Positions 47,551 to 61,526 of a stretch of DNA of 64,000 nt are shown piece by piece. This stretch comes from Lichtheimia corymbifera B2541. Its lineage: Eukaryota; Mucoromycota; Mucoromycetes; Mucorales; Lichtheimiaceae. The stretch spans positions 62,001 to 126,000 of the forward strand of contig JNEU01000330.1 in assembly GCA_000697475.1 (NCBI GenBank), in the 5' to 3' direction. Position 1 is the stretch's first letter, and every line of letters starts with the position of its first letter. A model generated the notes under the pieces. It did no database searches. It saw only the letters and a list, made by a program, of their open reading frames with translations, and was not told the origin of the DNA. The position numbers and the translations under genes were made by a program.

Positions 47551-50500
47551 TTATTGATATCTGCGGTATTGTTGGGTTGGATGTGGATGTGGTTGTGGTT
47601 GTGGTGATCGCACTGGATGTGCACCTTGATGCTGCGGAGGTGGTGGTGGCCTATATTGACCTTGTTGCTGTGGCGGTCGATATCCCGCTAAATGAGGTGG
47701 CGGTGTTGGTCGAGGAGATGTTGCATGCTGCGGATGTGGTTGTGGTGGTGGTGAACGCATCATTTGTAGATGCTGTTGCGGTATTCCTGGTGATGTTGGT
47801 GGTGGACGTGGCTGTGGAGCGTGGCGCGCAGCAACAGGTTGTGGCGCTGTTTGTTGCTTAGGCAACGGCGTTGGCGGACCTTGTTGCTGTGGTCGAAACA
47901 TAGGATAATACCCAGCTCCAGATTTCACAGGTGCTTCCTTGGATGGATCGAAATAATGCATTGGATTGTTGTGAATAGATGACATATCAGAGCCAGTATA
48001 ATTGGATGCCAATTCTTCATCACTTTGTTGTAATAATTGCCGTTGGTCGTCATTGTCGATCATTCCATGTGTCATGTGAACTGGTCCCAATTCCTTGAGC
48101 TTCTTTTCTCGTCGTTTCACAGAACGTAATCGTCGCCGTTCATAATCCTCCCAACGTCTCAATGGCACTTTGCTTGGATCAAACACGCCATCTTTTTTGC
48201 CATGATCTTCGCCTTTGACTTCACCAGTAACCTTGCGTGTTTCACCCCAAGAAAAATCGTCAAAATGCCAAAAGGAGTATACCGGCAACACAAAGTTCCA
48301 GATCGGTAATGCAAACAAATATACTATCATCCATCCCAGGTATACCCATTTCTTGGTGGTGATCAAAATAAGGAATGCTGGAGAGAAGAGCACAATGATA
48401 AGTAGCACCAATGGGACAGCTGTGGTGAAACTGGATATATTCGTCCTTGCAATGGATATAATCAACACCAGCGTGAGAACGATAGCCACCGGAAGTGTCA
48501 AAGTGCCGACCAAATCCATCATAACAACAAATTGCATTGAAAAGCAAAACGTGCCGCACAAATTCCGCACCAACACCAGCTCAAAGAGGTTGTGGATGGT
48601 TGAATTGATCCATCTTCGTCGTTGTGACAACAACACCTTGAATTCGTCAGGAACGATTGTTTTACAAATCTAGATATATATTCCACATATGTCAGTTCAC
48701 TCTATAAAGTACTTGTGTAGGGAGATATATACTTACAGCATGTGGCGTGAATACCATTTTACGATAAGGGAAATTGCGGAGCATCAGTGTTGTCAAGAAA
48801 CGATCTTCACCGAGTAAAAGCAGGTTCTTTTGATGTAACGTGTTGACGGTATTTTGCGAGTATTCTTGGACAATCTCAGGTTTGGTGATGATAGGTACCC
48901 AATCGCCATCTCCTTTACGAGCCTTGAGCCGATACATACAAAAGCATCCTGGCAAACATGTCACACCACCAAATACTGATTCGAATCCCTTAGCCAAATG
49001 ATGCGAGATGAAGTATTCATAGACTTGAATGGCTGATGTCCAACTGGCTCGTTTGTTGGCAATCTTGGTTTCTCCACAAAGACCCATGATAAGGTTGTCG
49101 TTCACCATGCAATTGACCAGCAATCTCAATGATGACCGGTATACCTTCGTATCAGCATCCACCTATATATCATGTGAATGAGATTTCCTATCCTTTTTTC
49201 TTCCTCTTTGCCACTATCATCATACTTACCATGAGCACCAGCTCAAAATAATCAGGCGTAACACCCATCAAGTGATGTACTTTGCGGAATAAATCATAAT
49301 CGAGTGGCGTCATGCGATCGTTGTAAGTGACACGGCTGAAAAAGTTCATCAGGACAAGCTGTGAATCGCGTTTTCCTCGGTTGCCGGCTTTGGGTTTTCC
49401 CTCCTCATCAGGATTGCCACATTTGACAACCAAAATCATCGGCACCTTGTGGCCCTTGCACACTGTCAATCCAATGTTTATGTGTCAGATGGAATATCAG
49501 TAAACAAACAATGTGCATCCTTACCATAATGGCCTGCATACACTTTGGCTCTGTTGTATTGTTTTGCACCATCAGCAACAGCAATGTAAGGTTGTGGCTC
49601 AGGGTTACGCATCTCCGGGTATCGATTGTCGAACGTGATGAGTGATAAGCATACATCGGGTGTGGATACTTTCTCGCCACTGCCAGTAATCATGCCGTCA
49701 GCAATAAGGAAGAGCAACTTGCGTCTATCGGGATAATCGGTGCCTGACAATGATTCCACTGTTGCCCGGATACCTTCGAGGTTTTCAGAATAGCATGTGA
49801 TAAGGAGCACTGTGTACAAATCATTGCCGACTTCACTGGTGAAACTCGAGACGGTGCTGGCGTTTGAATCCATTCGTTTTGGTGCTCGTTTGATATCTGA
49901 CATCTCCATGGTTTGATTCGGTAACACTTTGGAAGAAGGTCCGTGTTGATGACTACGGCCTACGGGTGGTGGTGTACGTGACATTTTCCATGATAAGCAC
50001 CAAGCAAATATCAACGCCATAAAGAATCGAGCAAATACAATGGCTAATACGACTGATAATGCACAAAATAAAACAAGCGAAGCTGCAAAGCATCCAGGGG
50101 TTGTCTTGTCAATATGGCCTGCTCGATACTTGTCAACGAGGCAATTGATGGACGCTCGTAATTCGGCTTTACGGAAGAATTGCTTGGTACCATCACGACC
50201 TCCTTTGGCGAAGGATGAGTTGAGAATGGTGCGTATCGTCGTATCAAGGAGATCGCCTGCAACAGGATGAGGATTGGCCTTGATATATGGATCCATGTTG
50301 AGTACGACGCCATCAAGGACGAAAAAGTTGGTCAAATTGGAACTAGCAAGCTGCTCCCAATCATAGCCCACTAGACGTGTTGTATTCTCAATGTTGAGGT
50401 CTTTAAACGTCGATGGTGATATGGTGCCTAAGGGACATCCATGGTTGCCATTGTTGTCGCTGCAAGGTTCAAAAGTTACGGCTTTGAATTGTGAAGCGAT

Positions 50501-51351
50501 TGGGTTGCCTGTATTTTGACATGAGGGTGCGTTGGAGCCGTGTTCAAAGTAGTTCGTAATGTCTGTTCCGGGGACGCGTGCAATGTTGTATAAGTTGACA
50601 TTGTGGGTGACTTCAGAGTTTGTAATGTTGAATTGCCAACCAAGAATACCGAGAAGAGATCCTTTGAAAGAGAAGACGGAGTTGTCAGTGGTACAAAATT
50701 CAGCATGACCACCTCTCCTCCTTTATATTTACCACTGTTGATTGTATCGTTGTAAGATGCATAATTGGCGCTGTTGGTAGCTTGATCTGGTGGGCACATG
50801 ACTGAGCTGAGACCAATAGTAATAAATGCTACAAAGCCTCCCATGCATGCAATAATGAAACAAAGGGCCATTTTCTCCCTCCAGGCTTGCTGCATCCCTT
50901 TATCGGATTTACCCATAGCTGCCAACATGGGAGCAAACGCCCAAAAGGTGACAATACGCGAAAACAATACCCAGGGATCAAACCATCCTCCGCCAGATGT
51001 AGGTTTCCCTGTCAACAAGGGTGGTGGTTCCTGGTATCGATCAGGCCGAATCAATGTACGTCCTCGTTGTATATTGTGTCCAGCATTGGCGATACTATTA
51101 GCACCCGGTGCCATACGACGAGTCGGAGCACGTCCAAGAACTGTAGGGCGTCGACCCACTCCTGTTTGTTGTGGTGTTGCTGTTGTTGTTGTTACTCCCC
51201 CTGGAACATTGTGCTGATAGTAGTATTGCTGCTGCTGCTGTGGTTGCTGTGGTTGCTGTTGCTGTGGAATATTTGCGGATGTCGTATAGCCGTATTCAGT
51301 ACCGCCACCACCACCGCCGATGGCTTGATTATAATGGATGCCTGTAGGCAT
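47551..51351 (-). CDS. Chitin synthase, CHS3-like (division 2)
   Basis: Exons 50733-51351, 49525-50661, 49230-49462, 48737-49162 and 47551-48669 give 1177 residues. The N-terminus is Gln/Gly-rich, followed by paired hydrophobic segments ([39 protein letters not shown]) flanking a lumenal cytochrome-b5-like region, and a third segment near [20 protein letters not shown]. The family 2 glycosyltransferase core has [31 protein letters not shown], the catalytic EDRFLTTLM and the product-binding QRRRWINST. Helices and the WGETRKV motif follow. The enzyme polymerises GlcNAc from UDP-GlcNAc into chitin at the plasma membrane, often in chitosome vesicles. The last 200 residues form an unusual Pro/Gln/His-rich tail that may bind partners; similar enzymes usually end soon after WGETR. 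The start is the first ATG of the frame. Confidence 0.95.
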
Positions 51352-52755
51352 GACACTGTAGTAATTATAGTAAAAGAAAAGAATACAGTAATAGGAACAA
51401 GAAGAAAAAAGAGTGGATGGACGGCTGCTGTCAACCGATCTATGAGCGATGAATAATGTTGAGGAGTGGAAGAAGAGAGAAAACTAAAGAAGCAACTGCA
51501 CTCGCTCTTTAGCTTGTCGCTTCCGTTGCCGTAGTTAAGATTGGGAAAAGGAAATAAAAAATTGGATCGACGGGAGACAAGCGACCTTTGAGAGTACTTG
51601 TTGGGTAGTAAGAAGGGGCTACACACCGGGGAATCTATATCAAGAACAGCAGGGGAAGCATAAATCATGTATTGTAAGTAAATAAAGGAAAGGGGGTAGT
51701 GGAATGTCTCGAATCATTGAGCACATACACATACCGGCAATGCAAAAATGGTGCGTTATTGTTTTGTTGTTGTCGTCGTCGTCGATTGTTTAATGCTGGA
51801 ACCGTAATCAATACATAAAAGAGTGCTGAATCACGTCTTTTGTTCTCAGCGTATCTCGTATATTAACAAAGGATTGGAAAGGGAAGATGGAAAATGAGTA
51901 AGGGATGGGAACGCTATTTTTATCAGAATCATTTCACTCTTGTGTGCACAAAATCTATGGCAAGTTTCACAGACACGGTTGTACGCAGATCAAACAATAA
52001 AATGCTGTCCAACCCGGGTTAATGCCTTGTGTGCCTTCTATATATCACTGCTATATCACTATGTTCATGCATACGCATAGACGACTTGTATACACTAGAA
52101 TCATTTACGCCACCATCGCTACTACATTACCATGCATATACACAAAAGGATCCCTCCCTCCCTCCCGATCAACATCCCCCTTACTTTTGATCTCCATCTG
52201 CACTGAGTGTCTGAGACTGGAGACAATCCTGAATCTCACGCGATGTTCCTTTTGTGTGTAGGTATGCAATTAATCTACCAGGATCTAATATGAAGTATGA
52301 CCAAATACTCCTCATGGCTCGATTGGCTTGCCATACTACATATGCATTACAAATGTCGGTATATCTTGGTTACAACATCACATACGTAATAGAGGAATCG
52401 GTGTGAGCATCACCACTACAGGGGTCATGTTGGTAAATTCAGGTACCATTCTTTTCTGCAAGCCCATCGGATTATCATCCTATTAATGACTAAACTTAAT
52501 AGTGCGTCGATAGCTTATGTGCTAGTAAACAAGGGCCTTTTCTTGTAAACCAGTCCAAGGTACACGTGGTGCATTCGACAAGCATACCATGTTACTGCCG
52601 ACTTGTCAATGAGCTTTGTGTGTTACAAACAATCCAACCAAAAACAAATGCTGATGCATGTTGCGTATTTATCCATTGTCGTTTCTTTTGTGAATGTATA
52701 CAGAATCCATAACGATGAAGGGGGATATGGGAAAAGAAACGTAATAAGGATCTAT
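51352..52755. other. Chitin synthase promoter region
   Basis: 1.4 kb upstream of the chitin synthase start and downstream of the dehydrogenase gene; A+T-rich with short homopolymer and TTG repeats. No gene seen. Confidence 0.5.
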
Positions 52756-55088
<2,333 letters not shown>

Positions 55089-56381
55089 CACGTTGAGCGA
55101 TTGGGGTTGTAAAATGTTGGGGGACAAGTGAGAAAGAGGTGTGTGCGGTAAAACTAGTGCACAAGGTAGTAAAAGGGGGGAGAGTCAAGCCGTTTATGGG
55201 AAGCAAAGAAACGCCCTGCTGTTAACCGTCTGTCTATCACACAAATCTTTTGCCGGAGTTGAGAAGATCTACTTTTTTGCTGATAATGACTCAATAAGAG
55301 ATAACGAGGGTCGTCTTTATATTCCACTATGATACCATGTTGCTATGCAACAAAAGTACACCTATCATCCACCTCTTTTTGACCCTGATTGAGTGATACA
55401 AGGACTCATTGTAATAACACGATTAGATGCATTATTTGAGATGCTGTTGACAATTCTGATAATGACGACTTTTTCTCACCACCACCATCTACTACTTGTA
55501 TGGCTACATATGATCCCACAATCACAGATAACAATGGGCGCCAAAGACTTTTATAGAAGAATGGTGTGGAACTCATTTTCATTTAAAACACTTGGCATTA
55601 TTCTTTACGTCCCTAGTGGAATTCGTCCAAGCAACTAATAAAAAGGTCCTTTTATTATTGAGTTGTTGATGGATGTAGTGTGATCTTTGACTTGACAACA
55701 TTGCTCTTATCCATTAATGACGTTATAACTTCGCATATTGCAACGTCTACAGTGTTCTTTACTACATGCTTTTTCGAATATATATCATACGTGATCAATC
55801 GATAGAGGATAGCCTATCCAGGCATGTTGCATATGCAGCCCATTTGCTACTGCTTTCAAGATAAAGGAAATTGTATCATAGCAACCATGGATTTCGCAAG
55901 TGTAATGATCACGTGTGTCAGATACATGTCGAGGTTGAACCCTCAGCCTTAATATTGGTTGCCATGCCAACTCGTTGTCGAGCAGAAATATGTACGCGTA
56001 TGAAACACAGTAATCATCACGAGATAGCCGCGTCTCACATGCCAGAGATTAAAAAAGTTGTGGGAATATAGTAACAAAGAGTCGTTCCAAAACAAGTTTC
56101 TCTTTTTTTCATTATAACCAGACAAAGTAATTGCATTATAGAATGTTGCAACGATACTGCTTTCAGAGGAAACGGAAAAAGGTATTGACATATGGAAAAG
56201 AGGGGGCGATGATAAATGTCAAGGGACAACGTGAAAAAGGAGAAAAAAAGGAGAAGAAACAGGGAGGAGGATATACTTGTATAGCTTCCTAATGCATCAT
56301 AGAAAGGAATAATGAGAGGAAGGGGGTATATACAACAAAGGCATATAATAGCACACCCTATCATAATGAAAGATGAAGCTA
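55089..56381. other. Intergenic
   Basis: 1.3 kb, A+T-rich; promoter of the dehydrogenase on its left side. Only short motif-free ORFs. Confidence 0.5.
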
Positions 56382-57011
56382 TTATTGGGAAGCACCTAGC
56401 TTGAGTACCGAGCGCAATCGTTGTTGGATCTCTGCTAATATTGGATCTGTTTCGACGTTATCGTGTGAAGTGACCATTTTGGATGGGAATTGTTGTTGTT
56501 GTTGTTGTTGTTGTTGTGGACGACGCCAGTTGTCGTTAAAAGAAGTTGTACGAGGACGAATGAAACCTGGCAAAGGGAGTGAGCTTGGTTCGGGCGCGTT
56601 GTTGAACACTGGCCCAGCATAATTGGGTTGAGCACTATTCGATCGACGTCGTCTTTGGATACCAGGTCTATACAACATAGCAAAGTGCACAATCGGTGTC
56701 GTTGTCTTTTCCAAACCTATACAACCTACTACCCTTATTTACCTTTGTCTGCTTATCTCCTCTGTCACCATCATAGGCTTCTTGGATGGTTGATACTGCG
56801 ATGATGCGGATGGTGCTGGTGGTGGTGATGCATGTTTCATATCATTGGCCTTTTTCTTGGTTGGTTTGGCTTGCACTGACGATGGTCGGCCTTTCTTAGA
56901 ACGTGAAGGAGGTGGTGGGGGTGGCGGTGTGCGATGCAACTGAAGCGATTTTGAACGCTGGGGCTTTCGAAGAGCAATGTCAACCATGGTGGATTGTGAT
57001 TTGGTGTTCAT
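56382..57011 (-). CDS. Low-complexity basic protein, function unknown
   Basis: Exons 56743-57011 and 56382-56667 give 184 residues. I do not recognise it. The N-terminus (MNTKSQSTMVDIALRKPQRS) is basic, then come a Pro run (about 7 Pro), Lys-rich patches and Ser/Pro/Gln segments. The second exon carries RRRRSNSAQP, a phosphorylation-like site, a Gln run of nine encoded by CAA, and ends in a short predicted helix (ETDPILAEIQQRLRSVLKLG) that is the best candidate for a conserved interaction motif. The length and disorder suggest a regulatory or scaffold protein. The intron (56668-56742) joins the frames cleanly. The start at 57011 is the first ATG; the frame extends upstream only through a TTG. 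Confidence 0.72.
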
Positions 57012-58105
57012 GACAGAAACAAAGCAAGCAGACAAAAGATATATTCAGATAGGTCGTGAGTGATAGTGAGTCGTGAAGCGTGAACTTAAAGGTGCATGAA
57101 GAAGAAGGATGATAATTGGATCTCCATTCTTACTTATCCTAGATACACTAATCCATAAGCGTCATCTGAATGAGGCGTCTCTTTATGCAGCACATTTCTT
57201 ATTTGATTCAACACTACTGCCACTCTACAATGCTTTTCTCATCATGGTTACCCCCTTTCTTTATACAATGATCACCTCTGCCAAAGACAATCAAAGATCT
57301 ACTGCAGCCTTATTGGTCATAGGAAGGTGTATCTTGCATTTGCCATTAGCATACAGCTCTAATTCAAGTTGTTTTATATAGGAGTGACAATCCCCTCTTC
57401 TATGTGTCATCTAAACTGGAATGGCGATAATGCTGCCATGGGAGTAGATATGCAAATCGACATGGCAAATCAGATACAATTCACACACACACACACAACA
57501 ACAACCATGATCTTTGTAATTAGAATAATAAAATGATCATAAACCTTGAACCTTGAAGGCACTTGCGCATGTGGATGAAAATAGCTTTCGGTTGATATGA
57601 CCTTTGGTGTGTCTCGTTGATCGCAAAGACAATGAAATAGCTGATGGTGGTACAAAAAGAAAAGTTGTACAGCTTGGGCACACTGAGAACGCTTGGCACT
57701 TTTGGTGTCTAGAATCGTTCTTGCCCTAGTAGGTGACAAGGAACACATTAAATCTATATGATGATTGGCATGATGGATGTATTGATTGTTGCGTATTTCC
57801 AAAGAGCAACCAGCGATCCTTATGTCGCCTTTTTCTTTCTTTATCAGCAACAGTGTAATAATGAGCACGTCATCCCCTGCCTATCTATTACGTAGCTATG
57901 CATGTGTTGGACATTAAAACAACTTCTCAAGCGCTATCTGCAATGAACGGCAACGTTGGCTGTGCAAAAAGAAAAGGCGGAGTTGCCTACCTAGCATATA
58001 GCGTCGTATGTAATAATGAAATTCAACAAGTTTATTTGATGTAAAGCATGCGGGTGGAATGCGTTTGATATTACAATGAATGCCATTTATGGTAAAACGG
58101 GTTAA
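57012..58105. other. Intergenic
   Basis: 1.1 kb between the two low-complexity protein genes. A 90-codon hydrophobic plus-strand ORF (57109-57381, true ATG) and a longer minus-strand ORF without an ATG near its start (57470-57868) have no family motif; not called. Confidence 0.45.
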
Positions 58106-60413
58106 TTAGCGCATGGGATAATAGGATGGATGAGGTTGTTGTTGTTGATAATAATAAGGGCCGAGAGGTGGAGTTTGATGAGGAGATGTATTTTGAGCTG
58201 GAGGGAACATCTGATAACCTTGCATTGACATCATGGTGGATCGAGGATTGAAGGGTGCTGCTGCAAGTGGTTGTTGTTGTTGTTGATAAGGATGGGGCAG
58301 CTGTGAATGACGGCTATTATTGTTGCTGTTGTAAAAGTGCATAGCGTATTGCTGCTTGAGTTGTTGTTCACGTTGATAAGCTTGCATTCTATCCCATTCT
58401 TGTTGGTATTCAGGATGCTGTTGATAATACGTGTACATGTGCTGATAATGCTGTTGTTGTTGGAAATCAGGGTTGCTTCTGGAATGCTTAAGCCCTTGTT
58501 GTGGGTATTGCTGTTGCTGTTGATAGGATACTGAAGGGCTGCCACCATCTTGACTACCACGACGAGAAGTGGGTGCGCTACGTCCCTTGTTCTTTTTCTT
58601 TTTGAGACTTGGCACTGAGCGAGAATGACGCATTTGGCGATCTTTCTTTTTGGAAGACTCCTTACGACGCATAAGCGATGGATCAGGCTTACTGCTGCTG
58701 TGGTCACTGTCTTCATCATCACCATCCAAATCCTCATCTTGGATAGCTGGTGCTGGTGCTGGCTCAGCCTCTGGTTCATTTTCGGTGTCACTTGTGCTAG
58801 TAGCATTGTTGCTGTTACCAGTACCACGTGATCGTTTACTGGATGAAGATGCCTTCTTTTTGCCCTTTTTCGATTTATGATCTTCAGCAGAAATGGACAC
58901 AGAAGATACCGATGATGATGGTTGTTTTGCAGGTGCAGCGCTTATAGACGAGGTGCTGCTGTTGGCTGCAGAGAGTGTTGGAGAAGATGGCTCAGAACGG
59001 CGGGATTGACGGTTGCTATTTGGCTTTTCAGTAACGGATGAAGCTGATGACCAAGTAGAATGTTGTGGTTGTTGTTGAGGCATCACTGGTGGAGTCATGG
59101 GTGCTGGTGGTGGTAATTGAGTAGGCATCATAGGAGGAGATAAGGGTGTAGACATGGATGGCACAGGATGAACCATGGGTGGTGACATTGGGTGCTGAGC
59201 CATGCCAGGAGGAGTTGGCATCATTGGTGGCATCATAGTTGGTGCTGCTGTTGGTGATTGCATTATGGGTGGTGTTGGAGCCATTGTTGTGTAACCATTC
59301 ATCATTTGCTGTTGCTGTTGCTGCTGCTGTTGGCGCATGGCTGCAACCTTGTATTGTTGTCTATGGCGGTCTTTCATGCGTTCAATCATAGTTTCATTCA
59401 GCTCTACAAGCTCAGCTTCTGGATCCACTCGGTTTGCCCAATTGTCCACTTTACGTTTCACCATTAATCGATGATCATTGCCACGTCGTTCCATAATGGG
59501 CTGCATTCCTTTTCTTGCATTCACAGGGTTGTCATTATCCTCTTCATCATCGCTCGATTCTTTTTTGTTAGATTCTTCTGAATCGGATACATCTGAATCC
59601 AACACCACTTGGGTGGTAACAGGTGCTGCAATGGGAGGAGTGGGCTTATCATTGTGGTGTGCAATGACAGGTGCAGAGGGAGACTTGATCATGGATGACG
59701 TTCCTGTTGACTTGGTACCATTCATCATGGATGCAAACATGGAAGGAGATTCATCGTCAAGCCGCAAATTGGCTAAATAATTGCTGTAAATGCTATCCGA
59801 GCCAAAGAGATCCGATGGTTTACTTCTGCCATTTTGTGCAGCGGTAGTGGTCGGTCCATTGCCTAATTTGGGAGTGCTTGTGCTCGTAGGTAACGATGGT
59901 GTAGCGGAAGATGATGTTGGTTGCTCCAATTGCTGTGACAGGGCAAGATACAATGATAAGTCACTGCCCAAGTCATCTACAAGCCATCATTGTTTAATTA
60001 ATCTTCTATGCAAAATACATAAATAACACTATTATTGCCGTACCTGATTGCTGGTTTGCAGCAGGTTTGGGGCTATTCAATTCGGATAGGATGTCGTCAA
60101 ACAATGTGCCACCCGTACCAGCGGGGACTGTTGTTGCAGTGGATACATTTGTTGTCGTGGTGATGTTGGTTGCTGATGTTGCAGGCTTCTGTTGGATGGA
60201 TGATACAGCGGGAGCATCAGAGGTGGTAGTAGTAGTTGTAGTGGTATTGAACACAGGAGTAGAAGATGATTCAAAGTCCAATGATAGCTTCAATGGCTCT
60301 AATTTTGGTGGTGCAGAGCGATCCGATGGGACTGAAGGAGGTGAAGTAGTGGTGGTAGATTCTTTAGTATTTTTACGCGACTTGTATATGCTGCTTAATT
60401 TCAATAACCCCAT
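58106..60413 (-). CDS. Large Gln/Pro/Ser-rich disordered protein, function unknown
   Basis: Exons 60044-60413 and 58106-59976 give 746 residues. Not recognised. The N-terminus MGLLKLSSIYKSRKNTKES could be myristoylated (Met-Gly start with nearby Ser and Lys). Two short conserved-looking motifs precede the low-complexity bulk: TLFDDILSEL and DDLGSDLSLYLALSQQ. A central helical basic stretch follows (KRKVDNWANRVDPEAELVEL, ETMIERMKDRHRQQYKVAAM), then long Met/Pro, Ser, Asp/Glu, Lys/Arg and Gln/Tyr/His-rich regions to the end (PSYYPMR). The composition suggests a scaffold or RNA/transcription-linked protein. The frame is open up to another ATG at 60599, which would add 62 residues; that stretch is mostly translated pyrimidine-rich leader, so I use 60413. 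The Gln runs are CAA/CAG mixtures. Confidence 0.75.
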
Positions 60414-61182
60414 TACGGCAAGGAAAAGAAAGTGAAAGAGAAAGGAAAGGAAAGGGAAACAAACAAAGAAAAAAGCATCAATGTAGAGAAACATACCCAC
60501 CATTATTTTCCAATCGGGGTGAACCCAGACCAGATTGTCGCGACCTTCGCTACTTGTATCACCACGCGAAAGTATACACTTTTCCTTTATTGCATCCATT
60601 GGTCCCGGGAATTCTCGTTATTGAACTTGCTCATTCCTCACTTGTAATATATTGCGAGGGATTGTAATGGATCAAACATAGGAGTAATAACACTCTTAAG
60701 GCCACGTTTTTCATTCAGGGTGATACAGCCTTCAAAAGCATATTCATCATCATCACCTGCAGCAGCAGTCTGATTGATTACGCCCACATACTACATCGTG
60801 GTACTACGTTGGCGGCACTTGTGTGTGTGTTTGTTCATTTCATAAGGGGCTGGGGCGAAAGGTATAGATCGACTGCATGCTTGTGTATAGATGCTGATCA
60901 GGAGAAGTTGCATTGGTTTGGTCAAGCTTGGTATTTGTACGAGAGAATAAAGAACACCCTCAACCCCACATCCATCTATTACTACTACTATTGCTCGTGC
61001 TCATGCATTCCTCTTAATGACACACACTCCCTCCATATCGTGCTTATCGGTTTATTCCTTTATGACTCGGGCGATCATCACATTTCAAAGAGAGGGCGCA
61101 CACACACATTTATGGTACCCTGGTTCGTCCGACGCATTTTTCAATTCACTCTTCCTCTTTCGTATCTTTTCCTCGTGTCTTC
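60414..61182. other. Divergent promoter region
   Basis: Between the Gln/Pro-rich gene (minus) and the acyl-CoA oxidase region (plus). It has a C/T-rich leader next to each gene and a minus-strand caatatattac near 60646-60656 that may act as a TATA element. No gene seen. Confidence 0.5.
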
Positions 61183-61526
61183 ATGTCCCTTCCGGATTCC
61201 TGTAATCTTGACAACCAATCACGCGATAATTCTGTTGACGTTGACATGCTCTTCCAACACGACCGGGATAATGCAACACCCATTGCCCCTTGTTCAACCA
61301 TTTCTGCAACCATCGAAGCGAAGGATGTACAAGCTTCAAAGTGACAACTCTCTCTCTCTCTCTCGTAAACACGTGTCGAAGCAAAAGTTTGGGGTAGTCT
61401 ACTACTTGACAAAGGGTACGTGCCTGCCTTAATAGAGTTTTCCAAGCTGACATAATGTTCAAACTAAAACCGCTATTATAATGCAGCGAGGATGGTTCAC
61501 GCTCTATTCTTGACGCTGTTGTTCTC

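Noticed and set aside
57109..57381. 90-codon hydrophobic plus-strand ORF with a true ATG
   Set aside because: No recognisable motif, no TATA box at a convincing distance, and single-exon hydrophobic ORFs of this size are expected by chance in A+T-rich DNA.
58231..58827. 198-codon minus-strand ORF rich in Asn/Ile/Leu
   Set aside because: It is a +1 frame shadow of the CAG/CAA-rich exon of the Gln/Pro-rich gene.
60414..60599. N-terminal extension of the Gln/Pro-rich protein from the ATG at 60599
   Set aside because: About half of the added sequence is a Phe/Leu-rich translation of a pyrimidine-rich tract typical of fungal 5' leaders; kept only as an alternative start.
60809..61432. 207-codon pl­us-strand ORF upstream of the acyl-CoA oxidase
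   Set aside because: It opens with TTG, contains Tyr and Cys runs from simple sequence, and overlaps the leader region in a different frame from the oxidase.
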